DNA from: Nocardioides hwasunensis
GTDB lineage: Bacteria > Actinomycetota > Actinomycetes > Propionibacteriales > Nocardioidaceae
DNA length: 64,000 nucleotides
Reading direction: 5' to 3'
NCBI RefSeq assembly: GCF_014779665.1
Contig: NZ_JACXYY010000001.1
Span: forward strand, 372,001 to 436,000
The notes beneath the pieces are model-generated. The model had not been told where the DNA came from. It saw only the letters and a list, made by a program, of their open reading frames with translations, and made no database searches. The position numbers and the translations under genes are program-made. Shown in pieces: positions 18,041 through 26,684 of the stretch (positions are counted from its first letter, which is position 1; every line of letters starts with the position of its first letter).

Positions 18041-19135
18041 ATGCGCGTCCTCATCGCACCGGACAAGTTCGCCGGCACCCTGACCGCGGTGCAGGCCGCC
18101 GAGGCCATCGCCACCGGCTGGCGGCGTCACGCCCCCGGCGACGAGCTGGACCTCGCGCCGATGGCCGACGGGGGGCCGGGGTTCGTCGACGTCCTCCACG
18201 CCGCGCTCGGTGGGTCGCTCGCCGCGGTCACCGTCCGCGGGCCGCACGGTGAGCAGGTGCCCGCGGCGGTGCTGCACGTGGGGGAGACGGCGTACGTCGA
18301 GAGCGCGCAGGCTGCGGGCCTGCACCTGCTGTCGGGCGCCGCCTCGGAGTCACCGGAGACCGCCAGCTCGTGGGGTGTCGGCGAGCTCGTGCTCGCTGCC
18401 GTGTCGGCGGGCGCACGGAAGGTCGTCGTCGGTCTGGGTGGCTCCGGCACGACCGATGGGGGCGCGGGCGCGCTCGGCGCCCTCGGGGCGACCTCGGACG
18501 GGGTGCTCGACGGCGGGCCGGCCGGTCTCGCCTCGGTGACCTCGGTCGAGCTGTCCGCCGCGCGCGAGCGCCTGTCCGGGGTGAGGCTCGTCGCTGCGAG
18601 CGACGTCGACAACCCGCTCACCGGCCTCTTCGGCGCCGCCAAGACGTTCGGCCCCCAGAAGGGCATCGCCGAGGACCGGATCGCCGACGTCGACGCCCTG
18701 CTCGAGGGCTTCGCGACGGCGACCGACCGGCGTACGTCCTTGGAGAAGGGTGCCGGCGCCGCCGGTGGCATCGGCTACGCCCTGCTGGCCCTCGGCGCCA
18801 CCCGCGAGCCCGGGATCGAGCTCGTCGCCGCGGCCGTCTCGCTCGCGGATCGGGCGAAGGCCGCCGACCTCGTCGTGACGGGCGAGGGAGCCTTCGACTT
18901 CTCCAGCCGGGCGGGCAAGGTGCCCTACGGCGTGGCTGGCGTCGCGGGTGAGGCGCTGCGTCCGTGCATCGCGCTCGCGGGCAAGGTCCTGGTCGGGGCG
19001 CGCGAGATGCGCGCCCTCGGCATCGAGTCGGCGTACGCCCTCGTCGACCTCGTGGGCGAGGAGCGTGCGATGCGCGACTCCGCCGACGCCCTCGCCGAGC
19101 TCGCCCAGCGCGCGGCGCGCACCTGGTCGCGCTGA
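18041..19135 (+). CDS. Glycerate kinase (GarK/GlxK family)
   Basis: A 364-residue enzyme that phosphorylates glycerate using ATP. Family blocks are visible in order: MRVLIAPDKFAGTLTAVQAA, LDLAPMADGGPGFVDVL, VGLGGSGTTDGGAGAL, ASDVDNPLTGLFGAAKTFGP and VVTGEGAFDFSSRAGKVP. The length matches class-II-like glycerate kinases. ATG at 18041 is preferred to the ATG at 18032 because the protein then begins at the conserved MRVLIAPDKF. It is monocistronic, and paired hairpin repeats start about 40 bp after its stop. Confidence 0.95.
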   Translation: MRVLIAPDKFAGTLTAVQAAEAIATGWRRHAPGDELDLAPMADGGPGFVDVLHAALGGSLAAVTVRGPHGEQVPAAVLHVGETAYVESAQAAGLHLLSGAASESPETASSWGVGELVLAAVSAGARKVVVGLGGSGTTDGGAGALGALGATSDGVLDGGPAGLASVTSVELSAARERLSGVRLVAASDVDNPLTGLFGAAKTFGPQKGIAEDRIADVDALLEGFATATDRRTSLEKGAGAAGGIGYALLALGATREPGIELVAAAVSLADRAKAADLVVTGEGAFDFSSRAGKVPYGVAGVAGEALRPCIALAGKVLVGAREMRALGIESAYALVDLVGEERAMRDSADALAELAQRAARTWSR

Positions 19136-19177
19136 CGGGGGTCCTCGCTCCGCCCGCCGCCCCGCCCGCTGTGACGG

Positions 19178-19226
19178 TGGCGGCTTGCGACATCGGAATT
19201 GCCCGCACGGATGTCGTACGCCGCCA
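19178..19226. repeat. 49-bp hairpin repeat, copy A
   Basis: Left arm TGGCGGCTTGCGACATC (19178-19194), 15-base loop, right arm GATGTCGTACGCCGCCA (19210-19226). The 17-bp arms have two mismatches. It is the first member of a pair with copy B, which starts 73 bp later. Confidence 0.9.
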
Positions 19227-19250
19227 GGGTGGCGAGGCCGGCAGCGACGG

Positions 19251-19299
19251 TGGCGGCTTGCGACATCGATTCGGCCGATTCTGGTGTCGTACGCCGCCA
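19251..19299. repeat. 49-bp hairpin repeat, copy B
   Basis: Same left arm as copy A, an unrelated 15-base loop and right arm GGTGTCGTACGCCGCCA. Together A and B lie upstream of the nuclease-like gene. Confidence 0.9.
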
Positions 19300-19436
19300 G
19301 GGTAAGCCGGGTCGCGGCGGCCACCTCGTTCCGATCCGAACCGGCCACCGTCCACAGGTGCCGTCCGGGCCCGTTGATCCACAGGCTGGAGCGCACGCGG
19401 TGGAAGTGGCCGCGCGGCCGATCCGACCATCGCCGG

Positions 19437-20381
19437 ATGACAGCTGACACGGGTCCGGCAGATCGCCCGAAGGCCGTTCGGGGCCACCCACACCTGAGGG
19501 CGTACGTCCGTGAGTCCCGCGGCGTCCATCGCCTGACCGAGCTCGATGACGACGTCGGTGGCCTGCACGCCTGGCAGCTGCTCATGTCGGACGACAACTG
19601 CTTCACCGCTCTGACCTCGGCCGAGGTCAGGGGATGGTGGCTACCGCCGATCCCGGCGAGATCGCCGGTCTTCATGGCGATGGGGCTCGCCGACCCGCGA
19701 CCGATGCGAGCCGGCGTCCGGACCAGCCGGCACGGGAGGGTCATCGCCTTCGAGGAGGTCCACGGGCTCAGGTGCGCGTCCGTTCCCGAGACCCTGCTGG
19801 CGTGTGCGCGATGGCTGTGCGTCATCGACACCGTCGTTCTGGTCGACTGCGTCCTCCATCTCCGGCTCGCCACCCGCGCCGAGATCGAGGAGGTCATCAG
19901 GCCCCGTCGGCCGGGTGCGCGTCGGTTGCGTGAGGCGCTGGCGTTGGCCGACGAGCGGTCGGAGTCCGCCTTCGAGACGCTTCTCCGTCTCCTTCACGTC
20001 TGGTGCGGCATCGACGTCGTCCCGCAGCACGAGGTGGTCGACGCGGACGGCGTGCTGGTGGCTCGCGTGGATCTCTGGGTCACAGGAACCACGTCGGTCC
20101 ACGAGTACGACGGCGACGAGCACGAGACGGCGATCCGCAGGGTCAAGGACCGACGTCGCGACCGGAGGCTCGACAAGGCGGGCCGCGTCCGTCGTGGCTA
20201 CACCTCGGGCGACGTCCTGCGCCGTCCCGTCACCGTGCTGGAGGACGCCGACCGCGCGATCGGTCGACCCCACGACCCGGCTCGGATCCGGCCGTGGACC
20301 AAGGAGCTCCGCCGGTCGCTGTTCACGCCGGCAGGTCAGGCGGACTTCCTCCGGCGGGTCGCCGGCCAAGGTGGCGGCTGA
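19437..20381 (+). CDS. Putative PD-(D/E)xK / Vsr-like nuclease protein flanked by hairpin repeats
   Basis: A 314-residue protein. The N-terminal 150 residues resemble the AbiEi/winged-helix-like regions found in many actinobacterial hypothetical proteins (RESRGVHRLTELDDDV; FEEVHGLRCASVPETLLAC). The C-terminal part has a nuclease-like layout: a conserved acidic helix (ERSESAFETLLRLLH), a strand with Asp (VLVARVDLWVTG), and EYDGDEHE followed by a basic helix (RRVKDRRRDRRLDKAG). This pattern fits DUF559/Vsr-type PD-(D/E)xK enzymes; the assignment is by eye only. The last codons and the TGA stop lie inside repeat copy C. Four copies of the same 49-bp hairpin flank the gene in two pairs. Confidence 0.7.
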   Translation: MTADTGPADRPKAVRGHPHLRAYVRESRGVHRLTELDDDVGGLHAWQLLMSDDNCFTALTSAEVRGWWLPPIPARSPVFMAMGLADPRPMRAGVRTSRHGRVIAFEEVHGLRCASVPETLLACARWLCVIDTVVLVDCVLHLRLATRAEIEEVIRPRRPGARRLREALALADERSESAFETLLRLLHVWCGIDVVPQHEVVDADGVLVARVDLWVTGTTSVHEYDGDEHETAIRRVKDRRRDRRLDKAGRVRRGYTSGDVLRRPVTVLEDADRAIGRPHDPARIRPWTKELRRSLFTPAGQADFLRRVAGQGGG

Positions 20382-20420
20382 CGACATCGTGGTCGTGGCT
20401 CCGGATGTCGTACGCCGCCA
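20372..20420. repeat. 49-bp hairpin repeat, copy C, containing the nuclease-like gene's stop codon
   Basis: Left arm TGGCGGCTGACGACATC (20372-20388) and right arm GATGTCGTACGCCGCCA. The TGA at 20379-20381 within the left arm ends the preceding gene. Confidence 0.9.
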
Positions 20421-20444
20421 CGGTGAGGTCGGCGCACGCGAGGG

Positions 20445-20493
20445 TGGCGGCGCACGACATCGAGATTGCTGGCGCGGATGTCGTGCGCCGCCA
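20445..20493. repeat. 49-bp hairpin repeat, copy D
   Basis: Left arm TGGCGGCGCACGACATC and right arm GATGTCGTGCGCCGCCA are perfectly complementary over 17 bp; the change in the right arm compensates the change in the left. It starts 73 bp after copy C, the same offset as A to B. Confidence 0.9.
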
Positions 20494-20603
20494 GGATGGA
20501 CCCCCGCAGGGTGTCGGCTGCGCCACGGGCACGACCGTCGGGAATAACCCCGGGTGTGCGACCATTGGAACCAGCAGTACCCCGAGCCTTCTGGAGTGAT
20601 GAG

Positions 20604-20963
20604 ATGACCGAGCAGGTCGAGACCACTGAGCGCCGCACCGACCAGATCAACCTGTCTGCCGTCGCCGCCAGCAAGATCAGCAGCCTCCTCGAGCAGGAGG
20701 GTCGCGACGACCTGGCCCTGCGCATCTCCGTGCAGCCGGGTGGCTGCTCGGGTCTGCGCTACCAGCTGTTCTTCGACGAGCGCACCCTCGACGGTGACGT
20801 GACCACCGACTTCGACGGCGTCACCGTCGTGGTCGACCGGATGAGCGTCCCCTACCTCAACGGTGCCGAGATCGACTTCGTCGACACCATCGAGAAGCAG
20901 GGCTTCACGATCGACAACCCGAACGCCACGGGCTCGTGCGCGTGCGGCGACTCGTTCCACTGA
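20604..20963 (+). CDS. erpA: Iron-sulfur cluster insertion protein (ErpA/IscA/HesB family)
   Basis: A 119-residue A-type Fe-S carrier. The three conserved cysteines are present in GGCSGLRYQLFF and in SCACGDSF at the C-terminus. It receives [4Fe-4S] or [2Fe-2S] clusters from the SUF machinery and passes them to target enzymes; nadA and the Rieske protein in this window are possible clients, although that is inference. The ATG at 20604 follows TTCTGGAGTGATGAG. A strong terminator follows the stop codon. The symbol erpA is used in the sense of current actinobacterial annotation. Confidence 0.94.
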   Translation: MTEQVETTERRTDQINLSAVAASKISSLLEQEGRDDLALRISVQPGGCSGLRYQLFFDERTLDGDVTTDFDGVTVVVDRMSVPYLNGAEIDFVDTIEKQGFTIDNPNATGSCACGDSFH

Positions 20964-20999
20964 GCGTGCACGCGTCAGCCGACTGACCACATCAGCGAC

Positions 21000-21031
21000 G
21001 AAGGGCCCCCGCCGACCGGCGGGGGCCCTTC
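21000..21031 (+). terminator. Intrinsic terminator-like hairpin after the ErpA-type gene
   Basis: A perfect 14-bp stem (GAAGGGCCCCCGCC, 21000-21013; complementary arm 21018-21031) with a GACC loop, followed by TTCG rather than a long U tract, as is common in GC-rich actinobacteria. It also stands at the 3' end of the convergent small gene that stops at 21045. Confidence 0.85.
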
Positions 21032-21044
21032 TTCGCGAAGTGGG

Positions 21045-21299
21045 TCAGTCCAGGTGCAGGTGGAGCGCGTTGGCGAGGCGGGCGGCGGCGTCCGAGATCC
21101 GGATGTCGCGCTTGCCGACCTCGGCGGGGTAGTCCTCGAAGCGAAGGCTCGGTGGAGCGGAGACGGCGGCGCGGGCGGCTCGTTCGAGACGCAGGTGGCG
21201 GCCGACCTGGCGACAGTCGTCGGCCATCTGTGCCGGCGTGCCGAGCTCGTCGTGGACCAGGCTCGAGGGACGCTGGGAACCCTGCGCTGGAGTCGTCAT
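21045..21299 (-). CDS. Hypothetical 84-residue protein
   Basis: A small open frame with strong G/C preference at third codon positions, which supports coding. The protein is soluble, with MTTPAQGSQRPSSLVHDELG at the start and a C-terminal part containing LRFEDYPAEVGKRDIRISDA. I do not recognise the family. It lies between the ErpA-type gene (convergent) and the PfkB kinase (divergent), and a homologue search in other Nocardioidaceae would show whether the position is conserved. Confidence 0.55.
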   Translation of the reverse strand: MTTPAQGSQRPSSLVHDELGTPAQMADDCRQVGRHLRLERAARAAVSAPPSLRFEDYPAEVGKRDIRISDAAARLANALHLHLD

Positions 21300-21363
21300 G
21301 GACCCGACGCTACGGGCTACCGCGAGGTAGTCCGAGGCTTACCTGAGGGTAGTGTTCCGCGTC

Positions 21364-22350
21364 GTGTCCCTCCTCGTTGCCGGATCCATCGCGACCGACC
21401 ACCTGATGTCCTTCCCGGGCAGGTTCGCCGACAGCCTCGTCGTCGACCAGCTCGACAAGCTCTCCGTGTCGTTCCTCGTCGAGGACCTGGAGGTCCGCCG
21501 CGGCGGGTGTGCGGCCAACATCTGCTTCGGCTTGGGCAACCTGGGCCTGCGCCCGGTGCTCGTCGGAGCCGTGGGGGAGGACTTCGCCGAGTACCGCGCG
21601 TGGCTCGAGCGCCACAACGTCGACTGTGACTCGGTGCACGTGTCCGAGACCCGGCACACCGCGCGCTTCGTGTGCACCAACGACTCCTCCCACGCGCAGA
21701 TCGCGAGCTTCTACGCCGGCGCGATGAGCGAGTCGCGCGAGATCGAGCTCAAGCCGATCGTCGAGCGCGTGGGGGAGCCCGACTACGTGATCATCGGCCC
21801 GGACGACCCGCAGGGCATGCTGCGCCACACCGAGGAGTGCCGCCAGCGCGGCTACAAGTTCCTCGCGGACCCCTCGCAGCAGCTGGCCTTCGGCGACGGC
21901 GACCTGATCCGACCGCTGATCGACGGCGCGGAGATCCTGTTCTCCAACGAGTACGAAGCCAGCCTGATCACCCAGAAGACCGGCTGGAGCGCCGACGAGG
22001 TCCTCTCGCGGGTCGGCACCTGGGTCGTCACGCTCGGCCCCGACGGCGTACGCATCGACCGCCGGGGCGAGGAGTCGATCGTGGTCCGGGCCGTGCCCGA
22101 GATCGCGAAGGTCGAGCCCACCGGGGTCGGCGACGCCTTCCGCGCCGGTTTCCTCGCCGCACTGAGCTGGGGCCTCGGCCACGAGCGCGCTGCCCAGCTC
22201 GGCTGCCTGCTGGCCGTCTACGTCGTCGAGCGGGTCGGCACGCAGGAGTACGAGATCTCCCGCCAGGCCTTCCTCGAGCGGTGCGGGGCGACCTACGGCG
22301 ACGAGGCCGTCGCCGACTTCGAGCCGCACCTGAAGACCATCCGCGCCTGA
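21364..22350 (+). CDS. PfkB-family carbohydrate/nucleoside kinase
   Basis: A 328-residue kinase of the ribokinase/adenosine kinase family. The first PfkB region is VRRGGCAANICFGLGNLGL (about residues 44-62), the lid-like GAVGEDFAEYRAWL follows, and the second signature with the catalytic aspartate is KVEPTGVGDAFRAGFLAAL (about residues 250-268). The C-terminus ends in a long helix. The closest resemblance is to actinobacterial proteins annotated as adenosine kinase or sugar kinase; the substrate is not certain. GTG at 21364 is preferred to the GTG at 21352 because the protein then opens at the conserved SLLVAGSIATDHLM, and TAGTGT eight bases upstream could be a -10 box. Confidence 0.88.
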   Translation: MSLLVAGSIATDHLMSFPGRFADSLVVDQLDKLSVSFLVEDLEVRRGGCAANICFGLGNLGLRPVLVGAVGEDFAEYRAWLERHNVDCDSVHVSETRHTARFVCTNDSSHAQIASFYAGAMSESREIELKPIVERVGEPDYVIIGPDDPQGMLRHTEECRQRGYKFLADPSQQLAFGDGDLIRPLIDGAEILFSNEYEASLITQKTGWSADEVLSRVGTWVVTLGPDGVRIDRRGEESIVVRAVPEIAKVEPTGVGDAFRAGFLAALSWGLGHERAAQLGCLLAVYVVERVGTQEYEISRQAFLERCGATYGDEAVADFEPHLKTIRA

Positions 22351-22363
22351 TCCACGACCTCGA

Positions 22364-22407
22364 GGTAGTCCCCTACGTTCTGGGCGCCCAGAACGTAGGG
22401 GACTACC
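22364..22407. repeat. Perfect 44-bp extragenic palindrome
   Basis: Two exactly complementary 22-bp halves with no loop; the left half begins GGTAGTCCCCTACGTTCTGG. It sits between the convergent PfkB kinase and TusA genes. A 21-bp copy of the right half recurs at 22430-22450. It may be a bidirectional terminator, a REP-like element or a protein-binding site. Confidence 0.9.
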
Positions 22408-22429
22408 GAGTGTGGGGTCCCAGGAGAGC

Positions 22430-22450
22430 CCCAGAACGTAGGGGACTACC
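22430..22450. repeat. Solo half-copy of the 44-bp palindrome
   Basis: The 21 bases from CCCAGAACGTAG to GGACTACC are identical to 22387-22407, in direct orientation, 43 bp downstream. It lies just before the end of the TusA gene. Confidence 0.88.
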
Positions 22451-22459
22451 GCGAGCGGG

Positions 22460-22714
22460 TCACGTCAGGCGTCGTACGACGAAGCGCGGGGCGCCGTCGT
22501 CGGCGGTGTCCGCCCCGACGTAGTCCTGTGCCTTCATCCGGCACCAGGCCGGCACGTCGACCGCTGCCGCGGGGTCGTGCGCCACGACTGCCAGCAGGTC
22601 GCCCACCGACACGTCCGCGAGGTGACGGGCCAGCTCGATGACCGGCATCGGGCACGGCAGGGCGCGACAGTCCAGCTCGAGCGCGATCCTCGGCCCGGAC
22701 GACTCGGCGCTCAC
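22460..22714 (-). CDS. TusA-family sulfur-carrier protein
   Basis: An 84-residue protein with the TusA signature LDCRALPCPMPVIELAR; the CPxP cysteine C21 is the expected persulfide carrier. The C-terminus is the usual two-strand beta sheet. The GTG start overlaps the stop of the cysteine desulfurase gene (GTGA), so the two are coupled. This suggests transfer of sulfur from the desulfurase to TusA; the final acceptor (tRNA thiolation, molybdopterin or another) is not visible here. Confidence 0.9.
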   Translation of the reverse strand: MSAESSGPRIALELDCRALPCPMPVIELARHLADVSVGDLLAVVAHDPAAAVDVPAWCRMKAQDYVGADTADDGAPRFVVRRLT

Positions 22715-23826
22715 ATGCCCACCCGTGACCGGATCTCCGCCACGACGCCCGGCAGCACGTCGCAGAAGGCGTCGACGTCGGCACGGGTCGCGTCGCGCTG
22801 GAGCGAGAGGCGGACGTTGCCGTGGGTCAGCACGCCCATCGCCTCCAGCACGTGGCTCGGCGTCAGGGTGGAGGCGGTGCAGGCCGAGCCGCTGGCGATG
22901 CCGAGGCCGCGCCGGTCGAGCTCGGTGACCAGCGCCTCGCCGTCGACGTAGAGGCACGAGAAGGTCACCAGGTGGGGGAGGCGTCGCACGGGATCGCCGA
23001 CCACCTCCACGTCGGGGACCTCCGCGGCCACCCGGCGGCGTACGACGTCGACGAGCTCGTGCTGGCGGGCGCTGACCTCCTCGCGCTCGGCCACCACCGC
23101 CTGGAGCGAGGCGGCCGAGGCGAGGACGGCGGGAACGTTCTCGAAGCCGGTGCTCCGCTCGTCGACGCGGTCGTCACCGGGGAAGGGGTTGCGCCAGCGG
23201 GCCCGCTTGCGCACGAGGAGCACGCCGACCCCCGCCGGACCTCCCCACTTGTGCGCAGACCCGGCAGCGGCGGCCCAGCCGGTCGGGAGGGGCGAGCGGC
23301 CCATCGATGCGCAGGCGTCGGTGAAGAGCGGGAGTTCGGCGGGCAGATCGAGGTCGCCGACGGGCTGCACGGTGCCGACCTCGTGGTTGGCGGCCTGCAG
23401 GGCGACCACGCCCACGTCGGGCGCGGTCGCCTCGTTCGCCAGGACGCCGACGTCCACCCGGCCCTGCGCGTCGCACGACACCGTCCGGGCGCGAGCACCC
23501 CACGCGACGGCGTGGCGGACGGCTGAGTGCTCGACCGCGGAGTGCACGACGACATCCCCCCGCCGCGACCCGCGCACGAGACCCAGCAGGCCCAGGTGCA
23601 CCGCATGGGTGCCGCTGGGGGTGAAGGTGACCTCGTCGGGACGCACGCCGAGCGCGTGGGCCGTCACCTCGCGCGCGTTGTCGAGCAGGATCCGCGCCTC
23701 GCGGCCCGCCCGGTGCAGCCGGCGGGGGTCGGCGTACCCCCGGTCGAGCGCGGCGAGGAAGGCCTCGCGGGCGGCCGGGTGCAGGGGCATGGCGGAGGCG
23801 CTGTCGAGGTCGCGCGGCCCGGTCAC
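22711..23826 (-). CDS. Cysteine desulfurase-like class V aminotransferase
   Basis: A 371-residue PLP enzyme of the NifS/IscS type. The PLP lysine is K193 in GSAHKWGGPAG, the PLP-phosphate region includes FTPSGTHAVHLG and the family HSAVEHSAVRHA block, and ASGSACTAST carries the active-site cysteine C316. The N-terminus starts MTGPRDLDSASAMPLHPAAR, a variant of the usual YLDxAAxTP opening. It is coupled to a TusA-family gene. Desulfurases of the SUF system normally lie in suf operons; this one does not, so a dedicated role in sulfur transfer is likely. Confidence 0.92.
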   Translation of the reverse strand: MTGPRDLDSASAMPLHPAAREAFLAALDRGYADPRRLHRAGREARILLDNAREVTAHALGVRPDEVTFTPSGTHAVHLGLLGLVRGSRRGDVVVHSAVEHSAVRHAVAWGARARTVSCDAQGRVDVGVLANEATAPDVGVVALQAANHEVGTVQPVGDLDLPAELPLFTDACASMGRSPLPTGWAAAAGSAHKWGGPAGVGVLLVRKRARWRNPFPGDDRVDERSTGFENVPAVLASAASLQAVVAEREEVSARQHELVDVVRRRVAAEVPDVEVVGDPVRRLPHLVTFSCLYVDGEALVTELDRRGLGIASGSACTASTLTPSHVLEAMGVLTHGNVRLSLQRDATRADVDAFCDVLPGVVAEIRSRVGM

Positions 23827-23976
23827 AGGGGCAACTTATGCCACGCCCGGCGCGCGCCGCCCACGTCGGTCTCCCCGATCGGGCCAGATCAGCCGACACC
23901 CGACCCTGCCCCGCGCGACGCGGCCGGTTGGGGATACTCTCTACACGTCGAGAAGGACCTAGAGAGAGGCTCGTCA

Positions 23977-24906
23977 GTGGGTCTGCAAGTCCCCAACCTT
24001 TCAGGTGCGCGCACGCGGCGTGCCCTGAAGGTCGCGCTGCTGGGCATGACGATGCTGGTGCTGGCCGGATGTTCCGAGGCCGACACGCACCAGATCAAGA
24101 ACCTCGCGATGCCCGACCGCGCCAGCGCGCAGGGCCCCTACACCTACGAGCTCTGGAAATGGGCCTGGGTCGCGGCGATGGCCACCGGCATCATCGTGTG
24201 GGGCCTCATCTTCTACGCCGTGGTGAAGTTCCGCCGCCGCAGCGACGACGAGGTGCCGCGGCAGACGCGCTACAACCTGCCGCTCGAGGTCTTCTACACG
24301 ATCGCGCCGGTCCTGATGTGTGTCGTGTTCTTCTTCCACACCGTCCGCGTCCAGGACGAGATGACCAAGATGGTCCCCGACCCCGACCTGACGATCGAGG
24401 TGATGGGCCAGCAGTGGACGTGGACCTTCAACCACGGCATCGGGGAGCAGAACACCGATGCGACGGGTGAGCCCGCCGCCAACGGCGAGCCCGCAGACTT
24501 CGCCTACGACGAGTACGTCTACACCTCCGGCACCGCGCGCGACATCCCGACGCTGGTGCTGCCGGTGGACGAGACCATCCAGTTCAACCTGCACTCGCCC
24601 GACGTCATCCACTCGTTCGGCGTGCCCGCCTTCCTCACCAAGCTCGACGTGATCCCCGGCCGTGTGAACAAGCTCCAGGTCACGCCGACGGTGGAGGGCA
24701 CCTACGCCGGCAAGTGCTACGAGCTCTGCGGCGTCTCCCACTCCCGGATGCTCTTCAACGTCGAGGTCGTCAGCCAGGCCGACTACGAGGCCTACCTCGC
24801 CGACCTGGCCGAGCAGGGCAACACCTCGCAGCTCCCGGTCCTCGGCGGCAGCTTCGTCAACGAGCAGGCCGGCCTCGACGCCAACTCGGAAGGACACAGC
24901 GAGTGA
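23977..24906 (+). CDS. ctaC: Cytochrome c oxidase subunit II
   Basis: A 309-residue lipoprotein-type subunit of the aa3 oxidase. The lipobox LVLAGC places the lipidated cysteine at residue 32. Two transmembrane helices ([20 protein letters not shown] and [20 protein letters not shown]) precede the periplasmic CuA cupredoxin domain, with ligands H in [11 protein letters not shown] and C247, C251, H255 and M258 in [17 protein letters not shown] at 23977 is preceded by GAGAGAGG. The stop overlaps the ctaD start (GTGA). The long open frame upstream is not coding. Confidence 0.96.
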   Translation: MGLQVPNLSGARTRRALKVALLGMTMLVLAGCSEADTHQIKNLAMPDRASAQGPYTYELWKWAWVAAMATGIIVWGLIFYAVVKFRRRSDDEVPRQTRYNLPLEVFYTIAPVLMCVVFFFHTVRVQDEMTKMVPDPDLTIEVMGQQWTWTFNHGIGEQNTDATGEPAANGEPADFAYDEYVYTSGTARDIPTLVLPVDETIQFNLHSPDVIHSFGVPAFLTKLDVIPGRVNKLQVTPTVEGTYAGKCYELCGVSHSRMLFNVEVVSQADYEAYLADLAEQGNTSQLPVLGGSFVNEQAGLDANSEGHSE

Positions 24907-26684
24907 CCGCCACCACCTCGGCCTCCCCCCAGGCCGCGACGCCCCCGCCGGAGCGCAAGCCGCTGGGCCAGCAGGTCGTCCGGATGCTGACCACGACCGA
25001 TCACAAGCTGATCGGCAAGATGTACCTCATCACCTCGTTCGGCTGGTTCCTGGCCGCGGGCCTGATGGCCATGCTGATCCGCGCCGAGCTGGCCTACCCC
25101 GGTCAGCAGATCGTCAACGACCAGCTCTACAACCAGCTGTTCACGATGCACGGCACGATCATGCTGCTGCTGTTCGCGACGCCGCTGTTCTTCGGCTTCG
25201 CCAACGTGATCATGCCGCTGCAGATCGGCGCGCCCGACGTGGCGTTCCCGCGCCTCAACATGTTCAGCTACTGGCTGTTCCTGTTCGGCGGCCTCATCGC
25301 CGGTTCCGGCTTCCTCACCCCGTCCGGCGCCGCCGACTTCGGGTGGTTCGCCTACACGCCGCTGTCCGACGCGGTTCGCAGCCCGGGTGTCGGCGGCGAC
25401 CTCTGGATCATGGGCCTGTGGATGGCCGGTCTCGGCTCGATCCTGGGTGGCGTCAACTTCATCACCACGATCATCTGCATGCGTGCGCCCGGCATGACGA
25501 TGTTCCGGATGCCGATCTTCGTCTGGAACGTCCTGATCACCAGCATGCTCGTGATCATGGTGTTCCCGATCCTCGCGGGCGCGCTGCTCTCGCTCGAGGC
25601 CGATCGGATACTCGGGGCGCACGTCTTCGACCCGTCCCACGGCGGCCCGGTGCTGTGGCAGCACCTGTTCTGGTTCTTCGGTCACCCCGAGGTCTACATC
25701 ATCGCGCTGCCGTTCTTCGGCATCATCTCCGAGGTCCTGCCGGTCTTCAGCCGCAAGCCGATCTTCGGCTACGTCGGTCTCGTCGCGGCCACGCTCGGCA
25801 TCGCGATGCTGTCCGTCGCGGTGTGGGCCCACCACATGTTCGTCACCGGCGCCGTCGACCTGCCGTTCTTCTCGGGCATGACGTTCCTCATCGCGGTCCC
25901 GACCGGCGTGAAGTTCTTCAACTGGATCGGCACGATGTGGGGGGGATCTCTGTCCTTCGACACCCCCATGCTGTGGTCGATCGGCTTCTTGACCACCTTC
26001 CTCTTCGGTGGTCTGACCGGAGTGATCCTGGCCAGCCCGCCGCTGGACTTCCACGTGTCCGACTCCTACTTCGTGGTGGCGCACTTCCACTACGTCGTGT
26101 TCGGCACGGTGGTCTTCGCGATGTTCGCCGGGTTCTACTTCTGGTGGCCGAAGATGACCGGTCGGATGCTCGACGAGCGTCTGGGCAAGGTCCACTTCTG
26201 GCTGCTGTTCGTCGGCTTCCACACCACCTTCCTCGTCCAGCACTGGCTCGGGGTGGAGGGCATGCCGCGTCGCTACGCCGACTACCTGCCCGAGGACGGG
26301 TTCACCACGCTCAACCAGATCTCGACCGTGGGCTCCTTCCTCCTCGGTGCCTCGATGCTGCCGTTCCTCTACAACGTCTACGTCTCCGCCCGCGGGCCGA
26401 AGATCGAGGTCGACGACCCGTGGGGCTGGGGCCGCTCGCTGGAGTGGGCCACCAGCTGCCCGCCGCCGCGCCACAACTTCCACACCCTGCCGCGCATCCG
26501 CTCGGAGTCCCCGGCCTTCGACCTCCACCACCCGGAGATCGCGCTCATGGAGCTCCACGAGCACGACGCCGAGCGCAACGGTGAGGTGGCCGACGCACCC
26601 GAGATGACCGGGCGCGAGGAGATGCTGCGCGAGCGCGCCGACGACGACACCACCACCGACCCTCACGATGGAGATCACCGATGA
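24903..26684 (+). CDS. ctaD: Cytochrome c oxidase subunit I
   Basis: A 593-residue catalytic subunit with about twelve transmembrane helices. It holds heme a, heme a3 and CuB. Ligand motifs are [25 protein letters not shown] (H261 with Y265, the cross-linked pair), WAHHMFVTG (CuB histidines) and [11 protein letters not shown] (heme ligands). The N-terminal 30 residues and the C-terminal tail of about 90 residues after the last helix are hydrophilic, as in other actinobacteria. The GTG start overlaps ctaC, and the stop overlaps the ctaF start (ATGA). Confidence 0.98.
   Translation: MTATTSASPQAATPPPERKPLGQQVVRMLTTTDHKLIGKMYLITSFGWFLAAGLMAMLIRAELAYPGQQIVNDQLYNQLFTMHGTIMLLLFATPLFFGFANVIMPLQIGAPDVAFPRLNMFSYWLFLFGGLIAGSGFLTPSGAADFGWFAYTPLSDAVRSPGVGGDLWIMGLWMAGLGSILGGVNFITTIICMRAPGMTMFRMPIFVWNVLITSMLVIMVFPILAGALLSLEADRILGAHVFDPSHGGPVLWQHLFWFFGHPEVYIIALPFFGIISEVLPVFSRKPIFGYVGLVAATLGIAMLSVAVWAHHMFVTGAVDLPFFSGMTFLIAVPTGVKFFNWIGTMWGGSLSFDTPMLWSIGFLTTFLFGGLTGVILASPPLDFHVSDSYFVVAHFHYVVFGTVVFAMFAGFYFWWPKMTGRMLDERLGKVHFWLLFVGFHTTFLVQHWLGVEGMPRRYADYLPEDGFTTLNQISTVGSFLLGASMLPFLYNVYVSARGPKIEVDDPWGWGRSLEWATSCPPPRHNFHTLPRIRSESPAFDLHHPEIALMELHEHDAERNGEVADAPEMTGREEMLRERADDDTTTDPHDGDHR

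Noticed and set aside
19178..20493. Insertion sequence with terminal inverted repeats
   Set aside because: The repeats are hairpin pairs in the same order on both sides rather than single terminal inverted repeats. No target-site duplication or transposase motif was seen. A nuclease-linked repeat remains possible and is reported as a finding.
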